From: a virus
Virus record (IMG/VR): IMGVR_UViG_3300035670_007019
Span: 1 to 43,474 of that record
Reading direction: 5' to 3' (one strand)
DNA: 43,474 nt
Of this stretch, positions 31,355 through 40,323 are shown piece after piece. The stretch's first letter is position 1; every line of letters begins with the position of its first letter. The position numbers were made by a program, and so were the translations under genes. The notes under the pieces are model-generated. The model saw nothing but the letters and a program-made list of their open reading frames with translations, was not told the DNA's origin and searched no databases.

Positions 31355-32164
31355 ATGGACACCAAATTGAATGAATGTATTATAGTTAGAAAAAAGATGG
31401 GTGATACTGTCGTTATGGCTAAAAACCGCGATAGAATGTATAGACCTGAATTGGAAGTAGTACATGAATTATTAAACGGAGTAGAGGTAGTATATCTTCA
31501 CGATACAATCACCGATTGGAGTGAGGGTATAAACGAATATGGTATTGGTGTATTAAACACTGCCTTAATGGTTGGGTATGATGAAAAGGAAAAACAACTT
31601 GTAAAAAAGACAGGTAAGAAATCCAAAGATGGTATTAAAATCAGAGAAGCATTAGGACAAAAAACCCTAAAAGATACAATCGTAATTGCTGCTAAATTTA
31701 TGGGTGGTATTAAAGGCCATACTTTTATATCAACCGAAGATAAAGTTGTATCAATCGAAACAACATCAAAACACAATCCACGTTTCACAATTCACCAATC
31801 AGATGCTCATGTAGTTAGAACTAATCATGGACATGACCATTGGGATGCTGGATATACCGAAGGACCAGATTATCTTTCATCAAAAGTAAGAAAAGCATCA
31901 GCAGAGAAATTGACAGGAAAAGCAGAAGACCCACAAGGAGTTTTAAATGCATTGAGACAAGATTTGTTCAGTAAAAAATCAAATCTTAATATGGCACGCA
32001 AAACTGATAAAATGAATACATCATCACAAGTTTTATTAAATTTAACCGATTTGATTTTTGAATTGAATTATTTTGATGAAAAAGTTGATAAGTTTCATGG
32101 TGTTAAAGTAAATTTACCAAAAGGTTATGAACCAAAAATTAAAATTGAAATCAAAAAATTGTAA
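31355..32164 (+). CDS. Ntn-hydrolase-like protein (C45/NRDE-type)
   Basis: 269 residues. After a short N-terminus with Cys8 (LNECIIVRKKMGDTVVMAKNRDRMY) come GVEVVYLHDTITDWSEGINEYGIGVLNT and later SIETTSKHN and VVRTNHGHDHW. The K-N-R-D and E-G-I-N-E-x-G-I/L-x-V-x-N-T patterns resemble Ntn hydrolases of the acyltransferase/C45 or NRDE type, which normally expose a catalytic Cys after removing a few N-terminal residues; Cys8 would be that residue. Substrate unknown; amide or acyl bonds are typical. Confidence 0.55.
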   Translation: MDTKLNECIIVRKKMGDTVVMAKNRDRMYRPELEVVHELLNGVEVVYLHDTITDWSEGINEYGIGVLNTALMVGYDEKEKQLVKKTGKKSKDGIKIREALGQKTLKDTIVIAAKFMGGIKGHTFISTEDKVVSIETTSKHNPRFTIHQSDAHVVRTNHGHDHWDAGYTEGPDYLSSKVRKASAEKLTGKAEDPQGVLNALRQDLFSKKSNLNMARKTDKMNTSSQVLLNLTDLIFELNYFDEKVDKFHGVKVNLPKGYEPKIKIEIKKL

Positions 32165-32173
32165 GGGGTTACT

Positions 32174-32272
32174 ATGACAAAAAGACAACAAAAAGAAAAA
32201 AATCGTAAGAAGATTGCTAAGAAAACGATTACCGAACAACAAAAAAAAGGTAATTATAAAAAACACACTTAA
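32174..32272 (+). CDS. Very basic small protein (32 aa)
   Basis: An ATG at 32174 opens 32 codons rich in Lys and Gln (MTKRQQKEKNRKKIAKK, then TITEQQKKGNYKKHT). It lies 9 nt after the Ntn-hydrolase-like gene and ends just before a terminator, both supporting it. It could bind nucleic acid; no known family. Confidence 0.5.
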   Translation: MTKRQQKEKNRKKIAKKTITEQQKKGNYKKHT

Positions 32273-32275
32273 TTG

Positions 32276-32306
32276 AAAAACCTCACTAAAAATGAGGTTT
32301 TTTTAT
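32276..32306 (+). terminator. Rho-independent terminator before the tail module
   Basis: AAAAACCTCA (32276-32285) pairs with TGAGGTTTTT (32293-32302) around CTAAAAA, followed by further T residues. It separates the Ntn-hydrolase unit from the tail operon. Confidence 0.88.
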
Positions 32307-32311
32307 TTATC

Positions 32312-32321
32312 ATATTTATAG
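32312..32321 (+). promoter_or_regulatory. Late-type motif before the tail operon
   Basis: ATATTTATAG, 20 nt before the ATG at 32342 and directly after a terminator, so a promoter is needed here; no TTTG-N20-TATnTT match is present. Confidence 0.6.
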
Positions 32322-32341
32322 CTTGAATCAATTTAATAAAT

Positions 32342-32752
32342 ATGAGCACAGAATTTGAAATATTCCCTGGCAAAAGTTTGAGTGGATTATTTAAAGATAT
32401 TTACGATAATCAACAAAATAAGAAAGCAAGAATTTCGGAATTAATAGCCGAAATGAGAAAGTTAATTCGTCACGCAGGTGATATGGCAGTTATTGGTCCA
32501 ATTCTAAAAGATTTAGTAGATGTATCAGTTCGTAATGATGATGCGTTAATTAAATTAGCAACAATTGCACAACGTATTGTTACTGCAAACACTAAATCCG
32601 AAGGTGAAGTTGGATTCTTATCTGATGCTGAAAAAGAACAATTATTGAAAGAAATTGAAGTAACTGTCAACGATGTAAAAGATGAACAAGATGCAAAGGT
32701 AGATGAATTGACAAACGAAGTTGAAGAATTAAAACAAAAGATTGGTAAGTAA
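32342..32752 (+). CDS. Conserved-looking tail-module protein with coiled coil
   Basis: 136 residues. The first ~85 are helical (GKSLSGLFKDIYDNQQNKKARISELI, abbreviated by its ends, then GDMAVIGPILKDLVDVSVRNDDALIKLATIAQRIV); the last 35 form a coiled coil (DEQDAKVDELTNEVEELKQKIG). Proteins like this precede the baseplate hub gene in T4-like marine phages; role unknown, perhaps a chaperone or hub component. The stop overlaps the next start by 1 nt. Confidence 0.65.
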   Translation: MSTEFEIFPGKSLSGLFKDIYDNQQNKKARISELIAEMRKLIRHAGDMAVIGPILKDLVDVSVRNDDALIKLATIAQRIVTANTKSEGEVGFLSDAEKEQLLKEIEVTVNDVKDEQDAKVDELTNEVEELKQKIGK

Positions 32753-33978
32753 TGAGTCAAAGAACCCAAATATCAAACGCATCATATTCCACAAATCCTA
32801 ATACCGGTGGTGCAACTGGTGTAATGACTGGTGTTGTGTTAGATGTGATTTTGGATGATAAACATCCAAAAGTAGAAACGTATGATTTTAGTGAAGTTGA
32901 ATCAAAAGATACAAGTATTATTGGTAGTGCTGTTATTAGAAAATTAAATGACCCATCTGCTAGTAAAACGGGTGCAAAGGCATATAAACCATTCAGTAGT
33001 GATGAAGGTATTCCATTAGTTGGTGAGACGGTAGAATTATTTTCATTAGGTGGTAAATTACATTATAAAAGAATTGCATCTACAAATATCAATACCGGAA
33101 ACGCAATTGAAAACGTAGATATAAAAAACTTTCAGGCAACTGAAAAACCCGGTTCACCTGCTAGTGAATATTCAACAGTGTCTGCAACTGGAACTCCAAG
33201 TGGAGGTAGTGGTGATGAGGAACGAAAGACGAAAATTGGTGAATATTTTGAACCAAAGCAAATAAATCCTCTTAAATTATATGAAGGTGATAGAATCATC
33301 CAATCCCGTTTCGGACAAAGCATTCGTTTTAGTGGATATAATAATCAAGATAAAAAATACGCACCTACCATTATTCTTCGTAATAGACAAAGTGATGAAT
33401 CTTTAAGTAAATTAAAAAAAGGTTCATTAACCGAAGAAGATGTTAATAAAGATGGAACTACGATTGCAATTACATCTGGTGTATATAAATTGGATTTTCA
33501 ATCATCATTAGAAACAAAACCAACTAAATTTTCAAATTATCCATCAGAATTAAAAGGATATGACCAAGTTCTTGTAAACACCGAAAGAATTATACTTTCA
33601 TCAAAAACACAAGAAATGATTTTCTTTTCAAAAGGAAATTGGGGATTTATATCAGATGGTAAAATGTCAATTGATAATGGAAAAGCTGGTGCTGATTTAG
33701 ATTTTCACGGAGATGTTCGTATCACTACAAATGATAATAGCACTTATATATTAGGTGGTAAAGGTAATATCTTTTTAAATACTGAAAGTGATAAAGAACC
33801 TTTGGTAAGAGGAGAAACTTTAAAAGGATTATTAGAAGAATTAATTGATGCAATTAATAATCAAGTATTCAAAACACCTGCAGGTCCAACGGCAACAGGT
33901 CCTGAAAATCGTAGTACATTTAATGATATTAAGGGTAGATTAGATAAATTCTTATCAACTTTAAATTATACGGAATAA
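32752..33978 (+). CDS. Baseplate hub/spike-like protein (gp5-type)
   Basis: 408 residues. An N-terminal OB-like segment (GVMTGVVLDVILDDKHPKVE) is followed by a variable linker (Pro/Ser/Gly), then LYEGDRIIQSRFGQSIRFSGYN, typical of phage hub proteins, then beta-rich repeats (ERIILSSKTQEMIFFSKG, DVRITTNDNSTYILGG) like a spike/needle domain, and a C-terminal helix. No lysozyme domain is present, unlike T4 gp5; lysins are provided by the next two genes. Assignment is by pattern and position. Confidence 0.65.
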   Translation: MSQRTQISNASYSTNPNTGGATGVMTGVVLDVILDDKHPKVETYDFSEVESKDTSIIGSAVIRKLNDPSASKTGAKAYKPFSSDEGIPLVGETVELFSLGGKLHYKRIASTNINTGNAIENVDIKNFQATEKPGSPASEYSTVSATGTPSGGSGDEERKTKIGEYFEPKQINPLKLYEGDRIIQSRFGQSIRFSGYNNQDKKYAPTIILRNRQSDESLSKLKKGSLTEEDVNKDGTTIAITSGVYKLDFQSSLETKPTKFSNYPSELKGYDQVLVNTERIILSSKTQEMIFFSKGNWGFISDGKMSIDNGKAGADLDFHGDVRITTNDNSTYILGGKGNIFLNTESDKEPLVRGETLKGLLEELIDAINNQVFKTPAGPTATGPENRSTFNDIKGRLDKFLSTLNYTE

Positions 33979-33979
33979 A

Positions 33980-35128
33980 ATGTCATTAGAAATATTCAAA
34001 CAAAATATGTTGAGTTATATGCAAAACCAACAAGGAATTAGTTCCTATGGAGATTTTGCAAAGAAACTTACTATGGAGTATGATATGGCTGTGAAACGAG
34101 GATTTGATACTACCAATAGTATTCCGATAGCAAAAGGTAATACCGAATTAATGGAAGCCACTTTGACTGGAATCTTAAATACTGCATTACAACAACCATC
34201 TGGCGAACACCCAATTATTACAAATATGGGACCTGCATTTATTGCATATTGGACAGGTGCTACAATGAGTCAAGTTCCACCACCAATTATACCATCACCG
34301 GGTGCAGTTGTGAATGTAGCAACTGTTAGTAGTTTTATCACCGACCCTGGTATTTGGCAACCAACTGATATTCAAAGTTTAACTCCATTAGAGGTTATAC
34401 CATCCGAAGGTGAGGGTGAACCTACAACCGAAGAATTATTAGAAAGAATACCAGATGATAATAATACATTAGAAGGTGCAGAAGAGGCTATGAATGAAAC
34501 CGGAGTTGAACTTTTAACTGATGGTGGTGAAGATGGTGGTTCTCAAATTGAATCGATACAAAGTGAATATGGTGAAGATAATCCACCATATGAACAAAAC
34601 CAAACACCAGATGAGGTTGCTATCACTACATCATCTGCTAATGCCAAACCAATATCATGTGGTGGAACATTAGATTACAATACTCAATTATCTCCAAATT
34701 TTAAATTAAAACATTTATCCATTGCAACAGTATTTCCTCATAAAATTAAAGCACAAGTTGGATTAAGTGCAGAAGATATTGTTTGTAATTTAAAAAATGT
34801 AGCTATTAATATTTTAGAACCGATAAAAGCAAAATATCCAAATATGAAAATAAATTCAGCTTTTAGAGGTGCACCTTCAATTCCTGGTGGAGTATCACAA
34901 CATCAAAAAGGTGAGGCAGTAGATTTACAATTTGTGGGGGTTTCACCAAAAGAATATCTACCAATTGCAAAATGGATTGCTGGAACACTTCCTTTTGACC
35001 AAATGATTTTTGAACATGGTAATTCAATTTGGTTACATATAAGTTGTAAACGAGGTGGTTCACAACGAAAACAATTATTGACAATGTTAAAGGGTAAATA
35101 TTCACCGGGAATTAAATGTTATTATTAA
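33980..35128 (+). CDS. Tail-associated M15-type peptidase (D,D-carboxypeptidase/endopeptidase-like)
   Basis: 382 residues. The N-terminal ~110 form a phage-specific domain ending with VPPPIIPSPGAVVNV; an acidic Glu/Asp/Gly/Thr linker spans about 135-225. The C-terminal ~150 is a peptidase M15 domain: INSAFR, SQHQKGEAVDLQF (zinc His and Asp), FDQMIFEHG and WLHISCK (zinc His). It should cut peptide bonds in peptidoglycan stems. Its neighbour has a glycosidase instead, with a similar N-terminal adaptor and linker. Confidence 0.85.
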   Translation: MSLEIFKQNMLSYMQNQQGISSYGDFAKKLTMEYDMAVKRGFDTTNSIPIAKGNTELMEATLTGILNTALQQPSGEHPIITNMGPAFIAYWTGATMSQVPPPIIPSPGAVVNVATVSSFITDPGIWQPTDIQSLTPLEVIPSEGEGEPTTEELLERIPDDNNTLEGAEEAMNETGVELLTDGGEDGGSQIESIQSEYGEDNPPYEQNQTPDEVAITTSSANAKPISCGGTLDYNTQLSPNFKLKHLSIATVFPHKIKAQVGLSAEDIVCNLKNVAINILEPIKAKYPNMKINSAFRGAPSIPGGVSQHQKGEAVDLQFVGVSPKEYLPIAKWIAGTLPFDQMIFEHGNSIWLHISCKRGGSQRKQLLTMLKGKYSPGIKCYY

Positions 35129-35131
35129 TAT

Positions 35132-36118
35132 ATGGCAAAACCAACCGATAGCAGTGAAGTATTTTTAGACCAATTGATTGCATCAATTCAATCTCACTTG
35201 CCCACCATTAAAGGAACATATCTTACAACATCATTATATCCTCCTTTAATGACACCTGGTCCTGGTGCAGTACCTTTTGTTGGTTATACAATTCCGCCTG
35301 CAGGAAGAGGTGCTGGAGGTGGTGGTGATGTATTAGAATCAACTCCTGAAGAATTGACCGATGAACAAAAAAGAATTGAAGAAGCAATAACTCTAACTCC
35401 TGAACAAGAAGCATTGGCTGAAAGTGCAACTGAGGCAGGATATGATATAAATGATTCTACATCCGCAGGATTGAGTGGAGAAACCATAGAATTTTCACCG
35501 GATGAATCAAACGATGTAGATAGTGGTGGAGGTTCATCAGATACTCAAGCAGATTCTGAAACGGCAAATCAACCTCCATCCGAAAAAATCGCAGAATGTG
35601 GAAATGTAAGAATCAAAGAACCACCACAAGTTGTTATTGATGCTATGAGAAAATGGGGAATAAAAACCCCATTACAAAAAGCTCATTTCCTTGCTCAATG
35701 TGCACATGAAAGTGGTAATTTTATTTATACAAAAGAAATATGGGGTCCATCTGCAGCACAACAACGTTATGAAGGTAGAAAAGACTTAGGTAATACACAA
35801 CCAGGCGATGGGTTTCGTTTTGCAGGAAGAGGATACATTCAAGTTACAGGTAGAGCAAATTATGCACAATTTAGAAAAGGAGTAACCGATGATGTTGTTG
35901 CTAATTCTACCTTAGTTGAAAAAAAATATGTTGCAGAAACTGCATGTTGGTTTTGGAGAACCCGTAAATTAAACGAAGCAGCAGTAGATGATACAATTGG
36001 AACATTAAAGTTTATTACAAAACGAATAAATGGTGGATATAATGGATTGGATGATAGAAAGAAGAAATTCTGTGCTTATTGGAAAAAATTAAAAGAAAAC
36101 CCCAATTTATACTCATAA
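35132..36118 (+). CDS. Tail-associated GH19-type lysozyme/chitinase-like protein
   Basis: 328 residues. The N-terminal ~55 (TTSLYPPLMTPGPGAVPFVGYT) resemble the adaptor end of the preceding peptidase; an acidic linker covers about 65-150. The C-terminal domain is GH19-like: KAHFLAQCAHESGNF with the catalytic Glu, YEGRKDLGNTQPGDGFRFAG, then RGYIQVTGRANY, and KFITKRINGG. Family members cleave beta-1,4 bonds in peptidoglycan or chitin. Probably fixed in the baseplate to open the cell wall during injection. Confidence 0.88.
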   Translation: MAKPTDSSEVFLDQLIASIQSHLPTIKGTYLTTSLYPPLMTPGPGAVPFVGYTIPPAGRGAGGGGDVLESTPEELTDEQKRIEEAITLTPEQEALAESATEAGYDINDSTSAGLSGETIEFSPDESNDVDSGGGSSDTQADSETANQPPSEKIAECGNVRIKEPPQVVIDAMRKWGIKTPLQKAHFLAQCAHESGNFIYTKEIWGPSAAQQRYEGRKDLGNTQPGDGFRFAGRGYIQVTGRANYAQFRKGVTDDVVANSTLVEKKYVAETACWFWRTRKLNEAAVDDTIGTLKFITKRINGGYNGLDDRKKKFCAYWKKLKENPNLYS

Positions 36119-36140
36119 GAATTCAAAATCTAACGAAGAT

Positions 36141-36150
36141 ATATTTATAT
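36141..36150 (+). promoter_or_regulatory. Late-type motif before the baseplate wedge operon
   Basis: ATATTTATAT, 22 nt before the ATG at 36173, in the 54-nt gap after the GH19 lysin. Marks a second entry point into the tail module. Confidence 0.55.
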
Positions 36151-36172
36151 GAAGTAAACAAATATTTTCAAA

Positions 36173-36802
36173 ATGGATTCTAAAAAATTAGCACAACTAA
36201 TTAAATTAGTAGTAGAACAAGAAATTAAAAAACAACTTCCCCAAATGATTAAAGAGGAAGTTGGTAAGTTATTAAATGAAACTACAAAACCAACTCCTAA
36301 GAAAAAGGATATATTGGAAGATGTAGACCCATTTGAACTTGCAAATCAATTGTTAGATAAGGAAAGAGTGCAGCCAAAGATTCAAAAAGAATCGGTACAA
36401 CCAAAACAACCTATTAGACAATTTTCAAAAAACCCAACAATCAACGATATTTTAAATCAAACTAAACCATTTAGTTCAGCACAAAGAGCAGAAGGTGGTG
36501 TAGGTGGTGGTTCATCTATTTTAGATAATTTCCAATCTGAACCTATTAACGAAGGTTATACAAATTCACATATTCCAAATTATATGGATGCTGAACCAGA
36601 TATTGATGAAACTATTTCATATAGTGGTGGAGCAATGGGAGGTATTCAATCTATGAGAGCACAAATGGCTGAGAAGATGGGTTATGGTGATATGAATGTT
36701 GGTGGAAACAAAGGTGGTTTAGGTGTATCAACTGGTTTGGCGGGTTTAGATAGAATTTTAAATAGAGATAATTCAGAATTGGTTAAGAGGTTTAAAAAAT
36801 AA
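36173..36802 (+). CDS. Hypothetical baseplate-module protein
   Basis: 209 residues. A charged N-terminal helix (KKLAQLIKLVVEQEIKKQLPQ) repeats in heptads; the middle is disordered, rich in Gln, Pro and Lys; the end is Gly/Met-rich (GGAMGGIQSMRAQMAEKMGYG). Not a named family to me; the helix-plus-disorder build and position before gp25 suggest an assembly factor. The stop overlaps the gp25 start by 1 nt. Confidence 0.6.
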   Translation: MDSKKLAQLIKLVVEQEIKKQLPQMIKEEVGKLLNETTKPTPKKKDILEDVDPFELANQLLDKERVQPKIQKESVQPKQPIRQFSKNPTINDILNQTKPFSSAQRAEGGVGGGSSILDNFQSEPINEGYTNSHIPNYMDAEPDIDETISYSGGAMGGIQSMRAQMAEKMGYGDMNVGGNKGGLGVSTGLAGLDRILNRDNSELVKRFKK

Positions 36803-37233
36803 TGGCATACGTTTTAGGAAATAAAATTGTAAAAGATACAAAAGAATACGATTCATATGCGTATGGAATTACCTTACCAATAAAAAGGGGAGGTAATGGG
36901 TATTTTGAACAGGCTTTTACTTCCTTTGAACAAGCTAAATCAAACTTAAAAAATTTACTCCTAACTAAACAAGGTGAAAGAGTAATGCAACCTGAATTCG
37001 GAACTGGATTAGAAGCATTATTATTTGAACCGATGGATAGTGAATTTGAAAGTAAATTGACCAATGTAATTACACAGACAGTAAATTATTGGCTACCTTA
37101 CATAAACATAGAAGAAATTGATATAGAAATGACTGATGATATGAAGGATAGACATATAGCACATATGAAAGTTCAGTTTACGGTCGGTAATCAAATTGAA
37201 TTACAAGAAATAACTTTTACAGTTAGGGGATAA
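36802..37233 (+). CDS. Baseplate wedge protein gp25-like
   Basis: 143 residues, the size of T4 gp25. The core NLKNLLLTKQGERVMQPEFG followed by GLEALLFEP is the family hallmark (L-L-x-T-x-x-G-E-R-x-x-x-P-x-F-G), then VITQTVNYWLPYINIEEIDI and the closing beta strands. It forms the inner ring of the wedge and contacts the sheath. The order gp25 then gp6 is the conserved T4-like baseplate order. Confidence 0.92.
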   Translation: MAYVLGNKIVKDTKEYDSYAYGITLPIKRGGNGYFEQAFTSFEQAKSNLKNLLLTKQGERVMQPEFGTGLEALLFEPMDSEFESKLTNVITQTVNYWLPYINIEEIDIEMTDDMKDRHIAHMKVQFTVGNQIELQEITFTVRG

Positions 37234-37240
37234 TAAAAAA

Positions 37241-39256
37241 ATGGCGTTAAATAGTATAACAAAAAAAAGTAATCAGGGAAGAGATATAAAATATCTTAAT
37301 AAAGATTTTGCGGGTTTCCGTCAAAATTTAATTGAGTATGCTAAAACATATTTCCCAAAAACATATTCAGATTTTAATGAATCATCTCCAGGTATGATGT
37401 TTATAGAAATGGCATCATATATTGGTGATGTTATGGGATATTACATCGATGATACTTTAAAAGAATCTTTAATGTTATATGCAGAGGATAAAGAAAACGT
37501 TCTTGCCCTTGCACAATATTTAGGATATAAACCAAAAGTAACTTCTCCTGCATTAGTTAGTTTAACAGTTTATCAATTAGTTCCTGCAGTTGGAATCGGT
37601 GTAAACAATAGACCCGATTCAAAATATTATTTAAGAATTAAAGAAGGGATGGTAGTTCAAGCAAACTCAACCGGAACTCTTTTTAGAACAACTGAATTAT
37701 TAGATTTTAATGTAGATGATGATAGAGAAATAACAATTTATTCTAAAAATGGAGATGAACCTGCTTTTTACTTAATTAAAAAACACGTAAATGCTATTTC
37801 TGCAGAATTAAAGACTATCGAAAAAACATTTGGTAGTCCGGAAGAATTTTCTACAATCGATATAGCAGATGATAATGTAATCGAAATATACGATGTGAGA
37901 GATAGTAATGGAAATAAATGGTATGAAGTTCCATATCTTGCACAAGAAATGGTATTCGTAGATTACCCAAATAATGAATATACAGATAAAGATTTAGTTC
38001 AATTCAAAGATTCAGTATCAAATATATTAAAGGTATTAAAAACATCTCGTAGATTTGTAACAAAAGTAAACGCAGATAATTCAACAAGTTTGGTATTCGG
38101 TGGTGGTAATTCAACATCATCGGATGAAACACTTATTCCTAATTTTAAAAATGTAGGATTAGGGTTAAATTCATCAATAGATAAATTAGGTGCATCATTT
38201 GACCCCGCAAATTTCTTAAAAACAAAATCATATGGACAAGCACCAAACAATACAACTATAACAGTTTCGTATTTAGTTGGTGGTGGTATTGCATCAAACA
38301 CACCAATTGGGGATTTAACAAGAATTGAAAACATATCGTTTGATGAAGATACAAATTCATTTACGGATAATGAATTAGGATTATATAGAACTGCTAAAAG
38401 TTCGATTGCAGTAGAAAATGAAGTAACTGCAGTTGGTGGTAGAGGTGCCGAAACAATTGAGGAAATTAGAGAGAATGCACTTGCAAATTTCTCATCTCAA
38501 AATCGTGCAGTAACTCGTAAAGATTATCAAGTAAGAGCATTATCATTACCTCCAAAGTATGGTGGAATTGCTAAAGCATATTGTGCACCAGATGGAGAGT
38601 TGGATAATAATTCACCATCATCTATTCTTGCAAACCCAGATACTTTATCAGAATTTACACAATTAGTTCAATCCATGCAAGGTAAATCTGAAATGGAAAT
38701 TAAAGATAGTGTAAACAAATTTTTAGTTGGTAAGAAAAATAATTTGAATGAAAAAAATAATCCTTTTGCAATAAACTTATATGTGTTAGGATATAATTCA
38801 AATAAAAACTTACAACAAATTGGAACAAATCAGGCATTAAAACAAAATCTTAAAACATATCTAAATGAATATAGAATGTTGACTGATGGTGTAAATCTTT
38901 TAGATGGTTTTATTATCAACATCGGTGTAGATTTTGAAATTATGGTGTATGGTGGATATAATAAAAGAGAAGTATTGGTAAGATGTATTGATGAAATTAC
39001 AAATTACTTTAATATAGATAATTGGACATTTAATATGGCAATCAATCTAAGTGAATTAGAATTGTTGATTGCAGGTGTTGAAGGAGTTCAATCTGTTCCG
39101 AAGTGTGAAATTGTAAACAAATGTTTAGGTCAATATTCGCAATATTCATATAACATTGCTGAAGCAACAAAAGGTAAAATGGTGTACCCATCATTAGACC
39201 CATCAGTATTTGAATTGAAATATCCAGCGAAAGATATTAAAGGGAGGGTTGTTTAA
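37241..39256 (+). CDS. Baseplate wedge protein gp6-like
   Basis: 671 residues, matching T4 gp6 (660). KDFAGFRQNLIEYAKTYFP and FNESSPGMMFIEMASYIGDVMGYYID open the protein as in gp6 homologues; FSSQNRAVTRKDYQVRALSLP with GIAKAYC is the gpJ/gp6-type core; FDIEMVYGG-like and INLSELELLIAGVEGVQSV form the C-terminal domains. It makes the wedge dimers that hold the baseplate together. Ends 1 nt into the next gene. Confidence 0.92.
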   Translation: MALNSITKKSNQGRDIKYLNKDFAGFRQNLIEYAKTYFPKTYSDFNESSPGMMFIEMASYIGDVMGYYIDDTLKESLMLYAEDKENVLALAQYLGYKPKVTSPALVSLTVYQLVPAVGIGVNNRPDSKYYLRIKEGMVVQANSTGTLFRTTELLDFNVDDDREITIYSKNGDEPAFYLIKKHVNAISAELKTIEKTFGSPEEFSTIDIADDNVIEIYDVRDSNGNKWYEVPYLAQEMVFVDYPNNEYTDKDLVQFKDSVSNILKVLKTSRRFVTKVNADNSTSLVFGGGNSTSSDETLIPNFKNVGLGLNSSIDKLGASFDPANFLKTKSYGQAPNNTTITVSYLVGGGIASNTPIGDLTRIENISFDEDTNSFTDNELGLYRTAKSSIAVENEVTAVGGRGAETIEEIRENALANFSSQNRAVTRKDYQVRALSLPPKYGGIAKAYCAPDGELDNNSPSSILANPDTLSEFTQLVQSMQGKSEMEIKDSVNKFLVGKKNNLNEKNNPFAINLYVLGYNSNKNLQQIGTNQALKQNLKTYLNEYRMLTDGVNLLDGFIINIGVDFEIMVYGGYNKREVLVRCIDEITNYFNIDNWTFNMAINLSELELLIAGVEGVQSVPKCEIVNKCLGQYSQYSYNIAEATKGKMVYPSLDPSVFELKYPAKDIKGRVV

Positions 39257-40320
39257 TGTATCAATTCATAACAGCATCAAAAGATGCAACAATTTATTTA
39301 CAACAACCTAAACAAAACACAGGGTTGGATGAAATATTAGAAATTTCCAAAGTTTATTATGGAAATCTAAAAGATACTGCACGTAGTTTAATTAAATTTG
39401 ATACAACTGCTTTATCTGCATCTTTGCTATCCGGTGATGTGACAATGAGTTCATGTGATTTGATATTGAAAGAATGTGAATCAAACGAAATACCAATAGA
39501 TTATACCATTTATGCATACGCAATATCTCAAAGTTGGGATATGGGTATAGGAACTCGTTTTGATGATATTTCAATTGATGGTGTAACTTGGAATTATAGA
39601 AGTACGGAAAATGATTGGTTAGAAAATTCTGGTAGTTTAAATCCACAAACAACTGGTTCATTGACTGGAAAGGGTGGTGTTTGGTACACTGGTTCTTACG
39701 CATCACAATCGTTTAATTACCAAAGTTCTGATATTGAGATGAATATTATTCCATTAGTTTCAGCTTGGTTAAGTGGTAGTTTTCCAAATGAGGGTATGAT
39801 ATTAAAACATGCATCTTCATTAGAAAATGATACGTTAGATTATGGACAATTAAAATTCTTTTCAAAAGAAACAAATACCATATATCAACCAAAACTAAGA
39901 ATTGGATGGGATGATTCGACATTTACAACTGGTTCACTAACTGAATTGACAAGTGATGATATTCATGTAACATTTAAGAGATTAAAAGCTAGATACAAAG
40001 TAAATAGTAAACCAGAGATAAGAGTGTTTGCAAGAGAAAAGTATCCACTTAAAACATATACCAATCTTTATTCATATAATGATGTAAAGTATTTACCTGC
40101 TACAACTTATTATCAAATTAAAGATGTAGTTACGGATGAAGTGGTTGTTCCATTTGGTGATTACACAAAAGTTAGTTGTGATTCAAATGGTAATTACTTT
40201 AAGGTAAATTTAACGAATTGGGAAACTAATAGAGAATATTACATCGAAATAAAAATTGATAGAGATGGTGAAATCGAATATTTTTCAGATAAAGATTTAA
40301 CCTTTTTAGTGGAAAAATAA
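39256..40320 (+). CDS. Tail/baseplate structural protein with DNRLRE-like N-terminal domain
   Basis: 354 residues. ASKDATIYLQQPKQNTGLDEIL then ARSLIKFDTTAL resembles the start of DNRLRE-type beta-sandwich domains; later SQSWDMGIGTRFDD, GVTWNYRST and PKLRIGWDDSTF continue that theme. The C-terminal third is a second beta domain (RIRVFAREKYP-like, then YYQIKDV). Beta-sandwich structural proteins here are often in the T4 gp8/gp7 position. Specific role unknown. Confidence 0.6.
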   Translation: MYQFITASKDATIYLQQPKQNTGLDEILEISKVYYGNLKDTARSLIKFDTTALSASLLSGDVTMSSCDLILKECESNEIPIDYTIYAYAISQSWDMGIGTRFDDISIDGVTWNYRSTENDWLENSGSLNPQTTGSLTGKGGVWYTGSYASQSFNYQSSDIEMNIIPLVSAWLSGSFPNEGMILKHASSLENDTLDYGQLKFFSKETNTIYQPKLRIGWDDSTFTTGSLTELTSDDIHVTFKRLKARYKVNSKPEIRVFAREKYPLKTYTNLYSYNDVKYLPATTYYQIKDVVTDEVVVPFGDYTKVSCDSNGNYFKVNLTNWETNREYYIEIKIDRDGEIEYFSDKDLTFLVEK

Positions 40321-40323
40321 TAT

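Noticed and set aside
37999-38334. Minus-strand open frame of 111 codons
   Set aside because: Shadow of the gp6-like gene; no recognisable motif or promoter.
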